NCBI RefSeq assembly: GCF_029504735.1
Contig: NZ_JAQFIP010000008.1
Span: 1-64,000, forward strand
Reading direction: 5' to 3'
Source: Ereboglobus sp. PH5-10
GTDB lineage: Bacteria; Verrucomicrobiota; Verrucomicrobiia; Opitutales; Opitutaceae
DNA length: 64,000 bases
Both the position numbers and the translations under genes were made by a program. Below are positions 18,160 through 26,314 of this stretch, piece by piece. The stretch's first letter is position 1. Every line of letters starts with the position of its first letter. The notes under the pieces were generated by a model. That model saw only the letters and a list, made by a program, of their open reading frames with translations. It was not told the origin of the DNA and searched no databases.

Positions 18160-20442
18160 CTAAAACAACTCCCCTTGCGCGCCGGGTTTTTCGGCGGCGA
18201 TTCGCTTGGCCTCGTCGCCCAGGAACGCGCCGTAGCGTTCGAGCCAGTCGTCGAGCTTGTCGTTGTAATAGACGGGATCATACGGCGCGAGCCCGGCGTC
18301 GTGGGCGCCGAGCGGGCGGGCGCGCTGCCAGTCCGCCGTTTTGCCCTTTTCCCTTGCGGTGATGTAGTAGCTGACGCGCTCGCCCATGCGCGGCCGGGGC
18401 GTCATCTGCAACGCCACCTCGGCGGTCGCGCGACGCGGCTTGCCGCCCTCGGCGATGAAGCGCTCGTAGGTCTCGGGGTTCTGCGAGAGGATTTCCGACT
18501 TCGCGAGCTCGGCCACCGGCATTTCGCTTTTGCCGATGCGGCTGCGGTAATCCTCGAGGAGCGCGAGCGGCGACTCGTCCGTCGCGCCGAGCAGGTAGCG
18601 GATGAGTGTGTCGCTGAGTTTTTTGAGATACGGCTCGATACCGCGCGAGCGAAGCGCGGAACCGCGAATGGTGATTTTGCCGCCGGGGCATTTGTCGATG
18701 AGCGCGTAGTTTTTCGACTTGTAGCAAAACATCGCCGCGTAGCTGCCGTCGTGCTCGAGTTCGATGCCCTCGGGAAGCACCGTTTGTGCGCTGGCGAGAA
18801 GCGCGGAGGGATCGGCAAAATATTTTTTTGACGAGAGGTAAATGCCGTCGGTGTCGGCCTCGAGGATGTCGCAACCCTCCGCGGCGAGCCTGTCGATGAG
18901 CGCCTGCAGGAGTTCGCGCCCGCGGCGAGTCACCTCGGCGGCGAGCGCGCCGTCGCCGAAGCGCGCGCCGGAAAATCCGAGGTAGCCGTAGAAGGAGTTG
19001 ATCAGGATTTTGAAGCTCGCCTGGCGAGCCTGGTATTCGGCGCGAAGAAGCTCGTCGGCCGTGGTGCGCGCGAGTTGTTTGTATTTCAAGCGATACTCGC
19101 GCAGGCGGGCCAGCATCGGAATGAAAACGCCGAGCGTGTCGCCGGCGGGGTTTTGCCCGATGGAAAGAAGCAGGCTCGGGTAGAGCGAGGCGACGTCGAA
19201 GTGCAGCACGTTTTTGAACACGCCCTCCTTAAACGAGCGCGTGTAGCCGCCGGCGAAGGCGGACATCTCGACCGGCGCGGGGCACGACTGGCGCGCGTGA
19301 TAATACTCCTCGAGGAAAAGCAGGTCGATCTTGGTCGTGGTGCCGCGCAGCGCGGCGTCCTGAAGCAGGATCGGAAACGTGCGCGTCTGCTCGAAATACG
19401 TGGGCAGGAGCAAATCAGCGAGCCCCTTGGTTTCGCGCAAGTCGTCGGCGAGATAGGCGAGAAACGCCTCGCGGTTTTCGCGATACGCGTTGCGAAGTTC
19501 AGAGCCCTTGATGTAAGTGCGCGCGCCGGTGGCGTCGGCGTCCTCGGCGGTGATGCCGAAAAAGACCGCGCTGTCCTTGAGACCGTAGCTTGTCATTTCG
19601 CGCGTGGTGATGTCGTGCAATTGCACGAGCATGTAGGTGTCGATCACGGCGCGGCCGGGAATGTCGCAGCGCGGAAAATCGAGCCAGCGCTCGGCGACTT
19701 TCAGGCGCGAGTTGCGAAACGCGGCCTTTTGCCCGAAACGTCCCCACGCGCAGGGAATTTTGTGACGCCGCGCGCGCTGGCGCAGGTAGTCGAGGTCGAA
19801 TTTGAAAATATTGTGCCCCTCGATCGTGTCGGGATCCTCGGCGGCGAGAATCGCGTTGAATTGCTCGAGCAGTTTTTTCTCCGCCGCGGCGGTCGGTTCA
19901 TCAAGGACAAGAAGCTGCCGTCTCGGCGCGGGCGAATCCGCCGATGTGAACTGGGGCCCGATGGCGAGAATATAGTCGGTCGGATTCGAGGGGTCGCTAA
20001 ACGCGCCCCCACCGGCGGAATCGGTTTCGATGTCGAGCTGGCAGCGCCGAAGCTGGTGAAACCCAAGGTCGCCAAAAAGACGCTGCCGGGTTTGCAGGAG
20101 AAATTGATTTTCAAACGGACGAAGCACATCGGTGCCGACACGCGCGTCCGCCGGTGTTTTTTTGGCTGCGGAAATCAGCGCATCGTAGGCGTCGGGCGTG
20201 TCGGCGTGCGCAAGCTGCGTGAAAACGCCCCGTCCCTTGAGCGCCTCGATGCGCGCGCCCTCGGGCGAGTCAATCTCCGCCGAGGTGAGCCATGCGAAAG
20301 GATGAAACACGGCGGATTGCCCGGCGCGAGTGCCGTCGGCATTCGCAAGCGAAAGGTGCGCGACGCCGTCGCCGTCGATCCAAAGGCCGCAGATGCTCTG
20401 CGCTGAGTTTTGAGCGGAGGGAGTTTGCCCGGACATGGACAA
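18160..20442 (-). CDS. Family B (Pol II-like) DNA polymerase
   Basis: 760 residues. The proofreading domain has Exo I LDIET (136-140), Exo II NIFKFDLDYL (211-220) and Exo III YLADD (330-334). The polymerase domain has motif A DVASLYPSL (416-424), motif B KILINSFYG (478-486) and motif C ADTDGIYL (529-536). All catalytic acidic residues are present, so an active, proofreading enzyme is expected. Length is close to E. coli Pol II. By analogy it would act in replication restart or translesion synthesis; that role is inferred. The tRNA-Glu gene lies upstream on the same strand but behind its own terminator. The alternative start MSGQ is two codons in. Confidence 0.93.
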   Translation of the reverse strand: MSMSGQTPSAQNSAQSICGLWIDGDGVAHLSLANADGTRAGQSAVFHPFAWLTSAEIDSPEGARIEALKGRGVFTQLAHADTPDAYDALISAAKKTPADARVGTDVLRPFENQFLLQTRQRLFGDLGFHQLRRCQLDIETDSAGGGAFSDPSNPTDYILAIGPQFTSADSPAPRRQLLVLDEPTAAAEKKLLEQFNAILAAEDPDTIEGHNIFKFDLDYLRQRARRHKIPCAWGRFGQKAAFRNSRLKVAERWLDFPRCDIPGRAVIDTYMLVQLHDITTREMTSYGLKDSAVFFGITAEDADATGARTYIKGSELRNAYRENREAFLAYLADDLRETKGLADLLLPTYFEQTRTFPILLQDAALRGTTTKIDLLFLEEYYHARQSCPAPVEMSAFAGGYTRSFKEGVFKNVLHFDVASLYPSLLLSIGQNPAGDTLGVFIPMLARLREYRLKYKQLARTTADELLRAEYQARQASFKILINSFYGYLGFSGARFGDGALAAEVTRRGRELLQALIDRLAAEGCDILEADTDGIYLSSKKYFADPSALLASAQTVLPEGIELEHDGSYAAMFCYKSKNYALIDKCPGGKITIRGSALRSRGIEPYLKKLSDTLIRYLLGATDESPLALLEDYRSRIGKSEMPVAELAKSEILSQNPETYERFIAEGGKPRRATAEVALQMTPRPRMGERVSYYITAREKGKTADWQRARPLGAHDAGLAPYDPVYYNDKLDDWLERYGAFLGDEAKRIAAEKPGAQGELF

Positions 20443-20508
20443 CTACATGCGTGAGAACCCCGCGCAGGTCAACGCCGCCGCAACCGTCTCATTGCGAAAA
20501 ATTAAAAA

Positions 20509-20550
20509 AAGAACCCCCTCGCATTTTTTTGAAAAAACGCGAGGGGGTTA
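20509..20550 (-). terminator. Terminator after tRNA-Glu
   Basis: On the minus strand an 11-bp stem (AACCCCCTCGC with GCGAGGGGGTT) closes on an A/T loop and is followed by CTTTTTTT. It lies just past the tRNA 3' end and before the polymerase gene, insulating the two. Confidence 0.9.
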
Positions 20551-20554
20551 AAAT

Positions 20555-20631
20555 TGGCGTCCCCACGGGGATTCGAACCCCGGTTCTCACCGTGAAAGGG
20601 TGGTGTCCTAACCGGGCTAGACGATGGGGAC
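20555..20631 (-). tRNA. tRNA-Glu (anticodon TTC)
   Basis: 77 nt with encoded CCA. The acceptor arm GTCCCCA/TGGGGAC, the TPsiC arm GGTTCGAATCC and the anticodon loop CTTTCAC (anticodon at 20594-20596) are clear, and the sequence matches bacterial tRNA-Glu. The outermost anticodon-stem pair is a C-A mismatch, slightly unusual. It reads GAA/GAG codons and also feeds the tRNA-dependent tetrapyrrole pathway where present. Confidence 0.96.
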
Positions 20632-20816
20632 TAATCCGGAAGAACCGCGAACGCTACGAGTCGCCCCCTTTTGCGCAAGGTTTTTTTCGAGTTTCTTTTG
20701 TCTTTGTAATTTTAAGGGCGTCACACGGCACGCGTCAGGCTGTCGCCAAAGCTCGTTTCAAAACTGCATTACGGACTTCTCAACGCCTTAAAATTGCATT
20801 TGTCTGTTTTCTTTTC

Positions 20817-22031
20817 ATGAAACGTCTCGCTCCTTTTGCATTGTTCGCAGCCTTGTTCTGTCTGTTTGTCGGCCCGTTACTCGGAGCCGTGCTGCCCGCC
20901 GCAACCACAACGACTTCATCCTCGGACAAGTCGCCCGCGGGCACACTCTCGTCCACCATCACCACGATCACCGGCATCGCCATTTCCCCGCTGCTCGGCA
21001 CGGGCGCCTACGGCGCTTACAAATACATGCGCGCATCGGATGAGGACCGGGCGAAACTTGCATGGTTTGCGCAACCCGCGTTTTTCATTCCGGCGCTGCT
21101 GATCGCGCTGGCCTGCGCGTTCAAGGATACGCTGGGGGCGGTTTTGCCGGCGGGATGGAAAAAGCCGCTCGATATTTTGGAGACTGTCGAAAACAAGGCG
21201 TCCGGCCTCGTCGCCGCGGGCGCGGTGGTGCCGCTCACCGTGGACTCGCTGCGCGGGTTGATCGCCGAATACGCGGCGCCGGCGGCAAGCGCGACGGAGC
21301 CGACCGGGCTGGCAATGGTGAACCTGGCCGCGATCGATTTTTCGTGGCTGCTGAACATCCTCACGGTGCCGCTGGGCATCGCCGTTTTTGCCGTGGTGTG
21401 GATGGCGTCGCATGCAATCAACGTGCTCATTTTGCTGAGTCCGTGGGGCGCGATTGACGCGGCGCTGAAGAGCGCGCGCACCGCGTTGCTGGGTCTGATC
21501 ACGGTCACCTCCACGCTTGATCCGAAGATCGCCGCGATCATGTCGGTGGCGGTGATCGTCATTTCGTATTTTGTGGCGGGATGGTCGTTCCGGTTGATGA
21601 TTTTCGGAACGGCGTTCACCTGGGACTATTTCACATTCCGAAAATACCGCTTCAAGGTGAGCGCCTCGGCCAACAATGTTTTCAGCGGCGCGCATTTGGA
21701 AAAGGTGCCGCTTCGCACATTCGGGCGATTGCTCAACGAGCCGGAAACCGGCTGCCTGCGCTTTGCATTCAAACCGTGGCTCGTGCTGCCGGAGCGTTCG
21801 GTCGAGGTGAAATTGAAGGAGCCGTTTGTGGGCAAGGGGCTGTTCTTCTCAAGCGTGCGCGACGGCGAATACACCCTGTTCTTGCTGCCGCCGCGTTATC
21901 GCGGGCACGAGGAGGAAGTCGTGAAAACCTACAACCTTTCGGGCGGCGTGAAGGACGCGGGGCTCCTCAAGGCGTGGAGCTCGATGCGGGAGCTGTTCGG
22001 CGGAAGCGCGACTAAAACACAAGTTTCGTAA
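20817..22031 (+). CDS. Exported multi-pass membrane protein, function unknown
   Basis: 404 residues from the ATG at 20817; the upstream part of the frame crosses the tRNA and is spurious. A signal peptide-like start (MKRLAPFALFAALFCLFVGPLLGA) is followed by a Thr/Ser-rich stretch, then hydrophobic segments at about 51-68, 85-102, 178-208 and 238-266. The last ~130 residues are soluble and beta-rich (FRKYRFKVSASANNVFSGAHLEKVPLRTF across two segments). I recognise no family. The stop codon TAA lies in the first bases of the inverted repeat at 22029-22140, so the C-terminus is set by that element. Confidence 0.8.
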   Translation: MKRLAPFALFAALFCLFVGPLLGAVLPAATTTTSSSDKSPAGTLSSTITTITGIAISPLLGTGAYGAYKYMRASDEDRAKLAWFAQPAFFIPALLIALACAFKDTLGAVLPAGWKKPLDILETVENKASGLVAAGAVVPLTVDSLRGLIAEYAAPAASATEPTGLAMVNLAAIDFSWLLNILTVPLGIAVFAVVWMASHAINVLILLSPWGAIDAALKSARTALLGLITVTSTLDPKIAAIMSVAVIVISYFVAGWSFRLMIFGTAFTWDYFTFRKYRFKVSASANNVFSGAHLEKVPLRTFGRLLNEPETGCLRFAFKPWLVLPERSVEVKLKEPFVGKGLFFSSVRDGEYTLFLLPPRYRGHEEEVVKTYNLSGGVKDAGLLKAWSSMRELFGGSATKTQVS

Positions 22032-22140
22032 GACCCGCCCGCGGCGAGAAATTTCGAAAAATTCAAAAAAACGGGCACATATTCCTGCCTTTGGAATTTG
22101 AATATTGAATATTGGAATTTCCCGCCGCAGGCGGGTCTTA
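22029..22140. repeat. Inverted-repeat element (family J) providing stop codons to both neighbours
   Basis: Arms 22029-22055 and 22113-22140 (GTAAGACCCGCC..GCGGCG.GAAATT) are reverse complements with a few mismatches around an A/T-rich middle. The first TAA is the stop of the plus-strand membrane protein gene, and the complementary TTA at 22138-22140 is the stop of the minus-strand lptE-like gene. The element therefore fits exactly between two convergent genes. Confidence 0.85.
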
Positions 22141-22680
22141 CCAAACATCCAGCACGGCGTGCGTCACGCCGTTTGCCAGCGAGGAGGCCAGCAGCGGCAT
22201 TGCGTTGTATTCGGCCTGCAGCTGGTCGCTTTGGCGCGCGTCAAAAGTGGGCGTGGTAAAAATCTGCCTCGTGGATGAAACCGGGCGTTTTTCAAAATAC
22301 ACCTTGCCGTCATTCGCGCCTTGAAGCGTGCACACGGCGAGAACCGTGAGGTCGAACTTGCGGGCGAGCCCCGAATCGTCGGCGCGCGACGTGGTCATGT
22401 TGCGCGTGTAGCGTTCGAGCGTGACTGTGAGCGTGACATCGGCGGCGGCGGCCGAGTTGACGACCGAGAGGCGTCCGTCGCGCACAAACCCATCCCTCAG
22501 TTGCGCGGAAAAAATCGCGGCACCCTGGGGGATGTTCGCCGCATTTTCGACGGGCGCGATGTAGATCGTGCGAAACGGCAGATTGCCGCCGGAGCCGAGC
22601 CGGTAGTGCGAGCAGGCGGAAAACACACCGACGCACAACAACAGCATCACCGCGAGGAAGCATTGACTTGAAAAACGCAT
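22138..22680 (-). CDS. lptE: LptE-like LPS-assembly lipoprotein
   Basis: 180 residues starting MRFSSQCFLAVMLLLCVGVFSACSHYRLG (shown over two segments), a lipoprotein signal with the lipidated cysteine at about C23. The mature part (HYRLG, then FRTIYIAPVENAANIPQGA, then VTLERYTRN) follows the LptE plan: a small outer-membrane lipoprotein that plugs the LptD barrel in LPS insertion. The start at 22680 was chosen for the signal peptide; the frame continues 55 residues upstream across the divergent serS leader. lptD is not in the window. Assignment rests on size, lipobox and sequence pattern rather than a strict motif. Confidence 0.75.
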   Translation of the reverse strand: MRFSSQCFLAVMLLLCVGVFSACSHYRLGSGGNLPFRTIYIAPVENAANIPQGAAIFSAQLRDGFVRDGRLSVVNSAAAADVTLTVTLERYTRNMTTSRADDSGLARKFDLTVLAVCTLQGANDGKVYFEKRPVSSTRQIFTTPTFDARQSDQLQAEYNAMPLLASSLANGVTHAVLDVW

Positions 22681-22786
22681 GATGAAAACGAATGTCCGCG
22701 TTTCGCCCGATGACCATGCAAAAATTTGCGTGTCAGCGGACGGCTTTCCCTCTTTGATTTGCGTTTTTCCATTTCCACCAACCGTC

Positions 22787-24058
22787 ATGCTTGATCCTAA
22801 ACTACTTCGTGAATCGCCCGGCACCGTGCGCGCGGCGATTGCCAAAAAACACCTTCAAGTCGATCTCGACGCCGTCATCGCGCTCGACAACGCATGGCGC
22901 GCGCTCTTGCAGGAAACCGAAACGCTGCGCTCCAGGCAAAAGGCCGCGAACGGCGAAATGGCCAAACTGCCGAAGGGCTCGCCCGAGTTCATCGCGAAGG
23001 TCGCGGAGATGAAGGCGGTGTCCGCCCAAGTGAAGGAAAAGGAGGCCGCGCTCAAGGACGCCGAGGAAAAATGCCGCGCCGCCATGCTCTCGCTCCCGAA
23101 CATCCCGCACGAAAGCGTGCCCGAGGGCGCGACGCCGGAGCAGAACGTCGTCTTCTCGACGCACGGCGACATTGCCGCGCTCGTCTCGCCGCACGCCAAG
23201 CCGCACTACGAAATCGACGGCTTCAACAAGCTCTTCGATTTCGACCGCGGCGCGAAGGTGACCGGCGCGGGGTTTCCGTTTTACGTCGGCGACGGCGCGA
23301 AGATCGTGCGCGCGCTGCTCCAGTTCTTCCTCGATGAGGACACGAAGGCCGGCTACACGGAGGTCAATCCGCCCATCTTCGTCAACGAGGCCAGCGCCAC
23401 CGCCGTCGGCCAGCTCCCCGACAAGGAGGGCATGATGTATGAGACGATCCCCGACCGCTTTTACGCGATCCCCACGGCCGAGACTCCGCTCACCAATTTC
23501 TTCCGCGACGAAATCATCGACGAGGCCGCGCTGCCGGTCTGCCGTTGCGCCTACACGCCGTGCTTCCGCCGCGAGGCGGGCAGCTACGGCAAGGACGTGC
23601 GCGGCCTCAACCGCCTGCACCAGTTCGACAAGGTCGAGCTGCTCAAATGGGTGCACCCGTCGAAGAGCTACGAGGAGCACGACAAGCTCCGCGACGACGC
23701 CGAGCGCCTGTTGCAAAAACTCGGGCTCCCCTACCGCGTGCTCCTGATGTGCGGCGGCGACCTCGGGTTTTCGCAGGCAAAAAAATACGACCTCGAAGTC
23801 TGGTCGGGCGGGCAAAAACGCTGGCTCGAAGTTTCAAGCTGCTCGAACTTCGAGTCGTTCCAGGCGCGCCGCGCGCAAATCCGTTTCCGCGGCAAGGACG
23901 GCAAACCCGAGCTCGTCCACACGCTCAACGGCTCCGGCCTCGCGATCCCGCGCGTGCTCTCGGCGCTCCTGGAAAACAACCTGCAAGCCGACGGCCGCGT
24001 GAAAATCCCCGCCGCGCTCGCGCCGTATTTCGGCAAGGAATATTTGTCGTTCGCGTGA
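22787..24058 (+). CDS. serS: Seryl-tRNA synthetase
   Basis: 423 residues, class II synthetase charging tRNA-Ser. The N-terminal part (residues ~30-100) is the long tRNA-binding antiparallel coiled coil rich in Lys/Glu/Ala. The catalytic core has YAIPTAETPLTNFF, motif 2 CFRREAGSYGKDVRGLNRLHQF (within two blocks) and motif 3 NGSGLAIPRVLSALLENN. Start MLDPKLLRESPGTVRAAIAK is typical for SerRS; 36 further residues upstream in the frame overlap the divergent lptE gene and were left out. Confidence 0.97.
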   Translation: MLDPKLLRESPGTVRAAIAKKHLQVDLDAVIALDNAWRALLQETETLRSRQKAANGEMAKLPKGSPEFIAKVAEMKAVSAQVKEKEAALKDAEEKCRAAMLSLPNIPHESVPEGATPEQNVVFSTHGDIAALVSPHAKPHYEIDGFNKLFDFDRGAKVTGAGFPFYVGDGAKIVRALLQFFLDEDTKAGYTEVNPPIFVNEASATAVGQLPDKEGMMYETIPDRFYAIPTAETPLTNFFRDEIIDEAALPVCRCAYTPCFRREAGSYGKDVRGLNRLHQFDKVELLKWVHPSKSYEEHDKLRDDAERLLQKLGLPYRVLLMCGGDLGFSQAKKYDLEVWSGGQKRWLEVSSCSNFESFQARRAQIRFRGKDGKPELVHTLNGSGLAIPRVLSALLENNLQADGRVKIPAALAPYFGKEYLSFA

Positions 24059-24101
24059 TCGTTTCGCAAGGGCGCCGATTGCGGCCCCCTCCCCTACGGC
24101 A

Positions 24102-24407
24102 TCAAATCTCCACGCGCTGTTTATCCCTGGCCTCCTGCCGGCGGAAAAATAGCGCCGTGCCGCCCACCGCGCCGACGCACACACAGCGACCCTCGTCGGC
24201 GATTCGTTCGCATAGTTCGGCGCGCACGTCGCGGTCTTTTTCGAGCAACCGCACCTTGATCAGCTCGTGCGCGTTGAGCGCGCGCTGCAGCTCCAGTAAA
24301 AATTCGCGGGTGATTCCGGATTTGCCGAGCTTGAGCACCGGCTCGAGCGTCTGCCCGATGCCGCGAAGCTTTTTTCTCTGCGCGCCCGTGAGTGGAAAGT
24401 CATACAT
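24102..24407 (-). CDS. yhbY: YhbY/CRS1-YhbY-domain RNA-binding protein
   Basis: 101 residues beginning MYDFPLTGAQRKKLRGIGQ. The LKLGKSGITREFLLEL segment contains the GxxG-type RNA-binding loop typical of CRM-domain proteins, which associate with pre-50S ribosomal particles. The C-terminus ends in a basic tail (FFRRQEARDKQRVE). The start at 24407 fits the family; the longer frame reaches into the upstream pseudouridine synthase gene. Both genes are on the same strand 28 bp apart, a likely ribosome-maturation pair. Confidence 0.88.
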   Translation of the reverse strand: MYDFPLTGAQRKKLRGIGQTLEPVLKLGKSGITREFLLELQRALNAHELIKVRLLEKDRDVRAELCERIADEGRCVCVGAVGGTALFFRRQEARDKQRVEI

Positions 24408-24435
24408 GGTTTCGAGGAAATTTTCTGAAATAGAA

Positions 24436-25137
24436 TCAGTCGAAAAAATTGATTGGCAATTCGCGAAATGCGCCCGGCTCAATGCCGTCCAAGTCGAGCG
24501 GGCCGAACTTTTCGCGATGCAGCGCGAGCACCTCGCTGCCCTGGCTCGCCAGCATCCGGCGCACCTGGTGGTAACGCCCCTCGGTAAGCGTCAGCTCCGC
24601 CGTATTCGGATTTAGGATACGCAACCGGGCGGGCAGGCATGGCTGCTTTTCGCCGTCAAGCACGAGCGCGCCCGATGCAAACAACCCGACGGCCTCCGGT
24701 GGAACCGGGCTCGCGACAGTCGCGCGATAAACTTTCGGCACCTTGTGCCTTGGCGACGTGAGCCGGTGCACGAGCGCGGTTTGGTCGGTCAGCAGAATCA
24801 AGCCGCTGGTGTCCTTGTCGAGCCGCCCGACACTCGTCACCTGCGGATTGCGCGCGCGCCAGCGCGAAGGCAGCAGCGAATAGACATTCGGCCCCTCGCG
24901 CGGATCGTGCGAGCACACAAGACCGGCGGGCTTGTTGAGCACGACAAGTATCCCCTCCGGATGATCCAGCGGTTCTCCATCAACGAGCACATTAGCCGGG
25001 TCAACTTTTTCAGAGGTGTCGCGCAACACCCCGTCCGAATCGCGCTGCGTCACCGCGTGCGTTTTCAGAAACAGGCGCGCCGCGCTGCGCGAGCAGTAAC
25101 CGAGGCTGGCAAGGATTTGGTCGAGTCGACGGCGCAT
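24436..25137 (-). CDS. RsuA/RluB-family rRNA pseudouridine synthase
   Basis: 233 residues. An S4-like RNA-binding segment at the N-terminus (RRRLDQILASLGYCSRSAAR) precedes the catalytic domain with GRLDKDTSGLILLT (104-117), where D107 is the nucleophilic aspartate, and with EGRYHQVRRM near the C-terminus. It converts a uridine in rRNA to pseudouridine. The size and layout favour RsuA (16S) but RluB/E/F cannot be excluded. It is co-oriented with the downstream yhbY. Confidence 0.92.
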   Translation of the reverse strand: MRRRLDQILASLGYCSRSAARLFLKTHAVTQRDSDGVLRDTSEKVDPANVLVDGEPLDHPEGILVVLNKPAGLVCSHDPREGPNVYSLLPSRWRARNPQVTSVGRLDKDTSGLILLTDQTALVHRLTSPRHKVPKVYRATVASPVPPEAVGLFASGALVLDGEKQPCLPARLRILNPNTAELTLTEGRYHQVRRMLASQGSEVLALHREKFGPLDLDGIEPGAFRELPINFFD

Positions 25138-25318
25138 GGCGGGTGGTATTTTTTAAAAAGATGTAAACAAAACGCCGGGACTGACAACGATTGTTGCGCG
25201 CCGGGGCGTTGCAATTTGATGATTCATTTTTGATTTTAATGTGCCAGTCTCCACCAGATTTTCAAAGCCCAGACCCAAAACACGCCGACATTATGATTTC
25301 AATGCCGCCCGACCAATC

Positions 25319-26242
25319 ATGAAAATCAGACTCCATATTTGGATTTTCCTGCTCCTCGCAATGACCAGCAACGCCGAACAACCCCAGCCGCCAATCAAAA
25401 CCAACCCGCTCACACCCGAGGAGGCGCGGGTGATTCTCCACAAGGGCACGGAGCAGGCGTTCAGCGGCAAATATTACAAGTTCGGCGACAAGGGCGTTTA
25501 CACCTGCAAACATTGCGACGCGATCCTGTTCCGCTCGTCCGACAAGTTTGACTCCGAATGCGGCTGGCCGAGTTTCGACAACGACATCCCCGGAGCCGTG
25601 AAAAAAACTCCCGACGCCGACGGCAGGCGCACGGAAATCGTCTGCAATCGTTGCGGCGGCCACCTCGGCCACGTTTTTCACGGCGAGCGTTTCACGGCAA
25701 AAAACACGCGCTACTGCGTCAACTCGATCTCGCTCAATTTTGTGCCGTCATCGAAAATGAAAGTTGAGAAGGCCTATTTTGCCGCCGGGTGTTTTTGGGG
25801 CGTTGAGTATTATCTGGAAAGGGCAAAGGGCGTGGTCGCGACAACCGTCGGCTACATGGGCGGAATGACCAAGAATCCAACCTACAGGCAAGTGAGTGCC
25901 GGCGGCACCGGTCACATCGAAACGGTCGAGGTTGTTTACGATCCGCTGCAAACCGATTTCGAGTCGCTCGCCCGCCTCTTCTTCGAGATCCACGATCCCA
26001 CGCAAACAGACCGGCAGGGGCCCGACATCGGCGAGCAATATCGCGGCGCGATTTTTTATCTCAACGACGGGCAAAAAAACACCGCGGAAAAATTGATCCG
26101 CCTCCTGAGGAACAAGGGCCTGAACGTCGTGACCAAACTGGAGGCCGCGCCAACATTCTGGAAGGCGGAGGATTATCACCAGCAATACTACGACAACAAC
26201 GGCAAGCAACCCTACTGCCACGCCTACACAAAACGCTTTTGA
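25319..26242 (+). CDS. msrBA: Exported MsrB-MsrA fusion, peptide methionine sulfoxide reductase
   Basis: 307 residues. A signal peptide (MKIRLHIWIFLLLAMTSNA) leads to an MsrB domain (about 30-143) with zinc cysteine pairs C63/C66 and C109/C112, GWPSF (82-86) and the catalytic cysteine in RYCVNS (C133). An MsrA domain follows (about 148-307) with GCFWG (C158) and the HPTQ-like HDPTQ/DIGEQYR blocks. It reduces both epimers of methionine sulfoxide, probably in the periplasm. No thioredoxin-like domain is fused, so an external electron donor is needed. The ATG at 25319 was preferred over 25241 because it starts the signal peptide. Confidence 0.95.
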   Translation: MKIRLHIWIFLLLAMTSNAEQPQPPIKTNPLTPEEARVILHKGTEQAFSGKYYKFGDKGVYTCKHCDAILFRSSDKFDSECGWPSFDNDIPGAVKKTPDADGRRTEIVCNRCGGHLGHVFHGERFTAKNTRYCVNSISLNFVPSSKMKVEKAYFAAGCFWGVEYYLERAKGVVATTVGYMGGMTKNPTYRQVSAGGTGHIETVEVVYDPLQTDFESLARLFFEIHDPTQTDRQGPDIGEQYRGAIFYLNDGQKNTAEKLIRLLRNKGLNVVTKLEAAPTFWKAEDYHQQYYDNNGKQPYCHAYTKRF

Positions 26243-26314
26243 AAAACGGCCGCGCCACATTGCAAACAGGTCAAAAAGCGTTAACTTTTTTTATTTAATT
26301 TTCGCAAGCACGAC

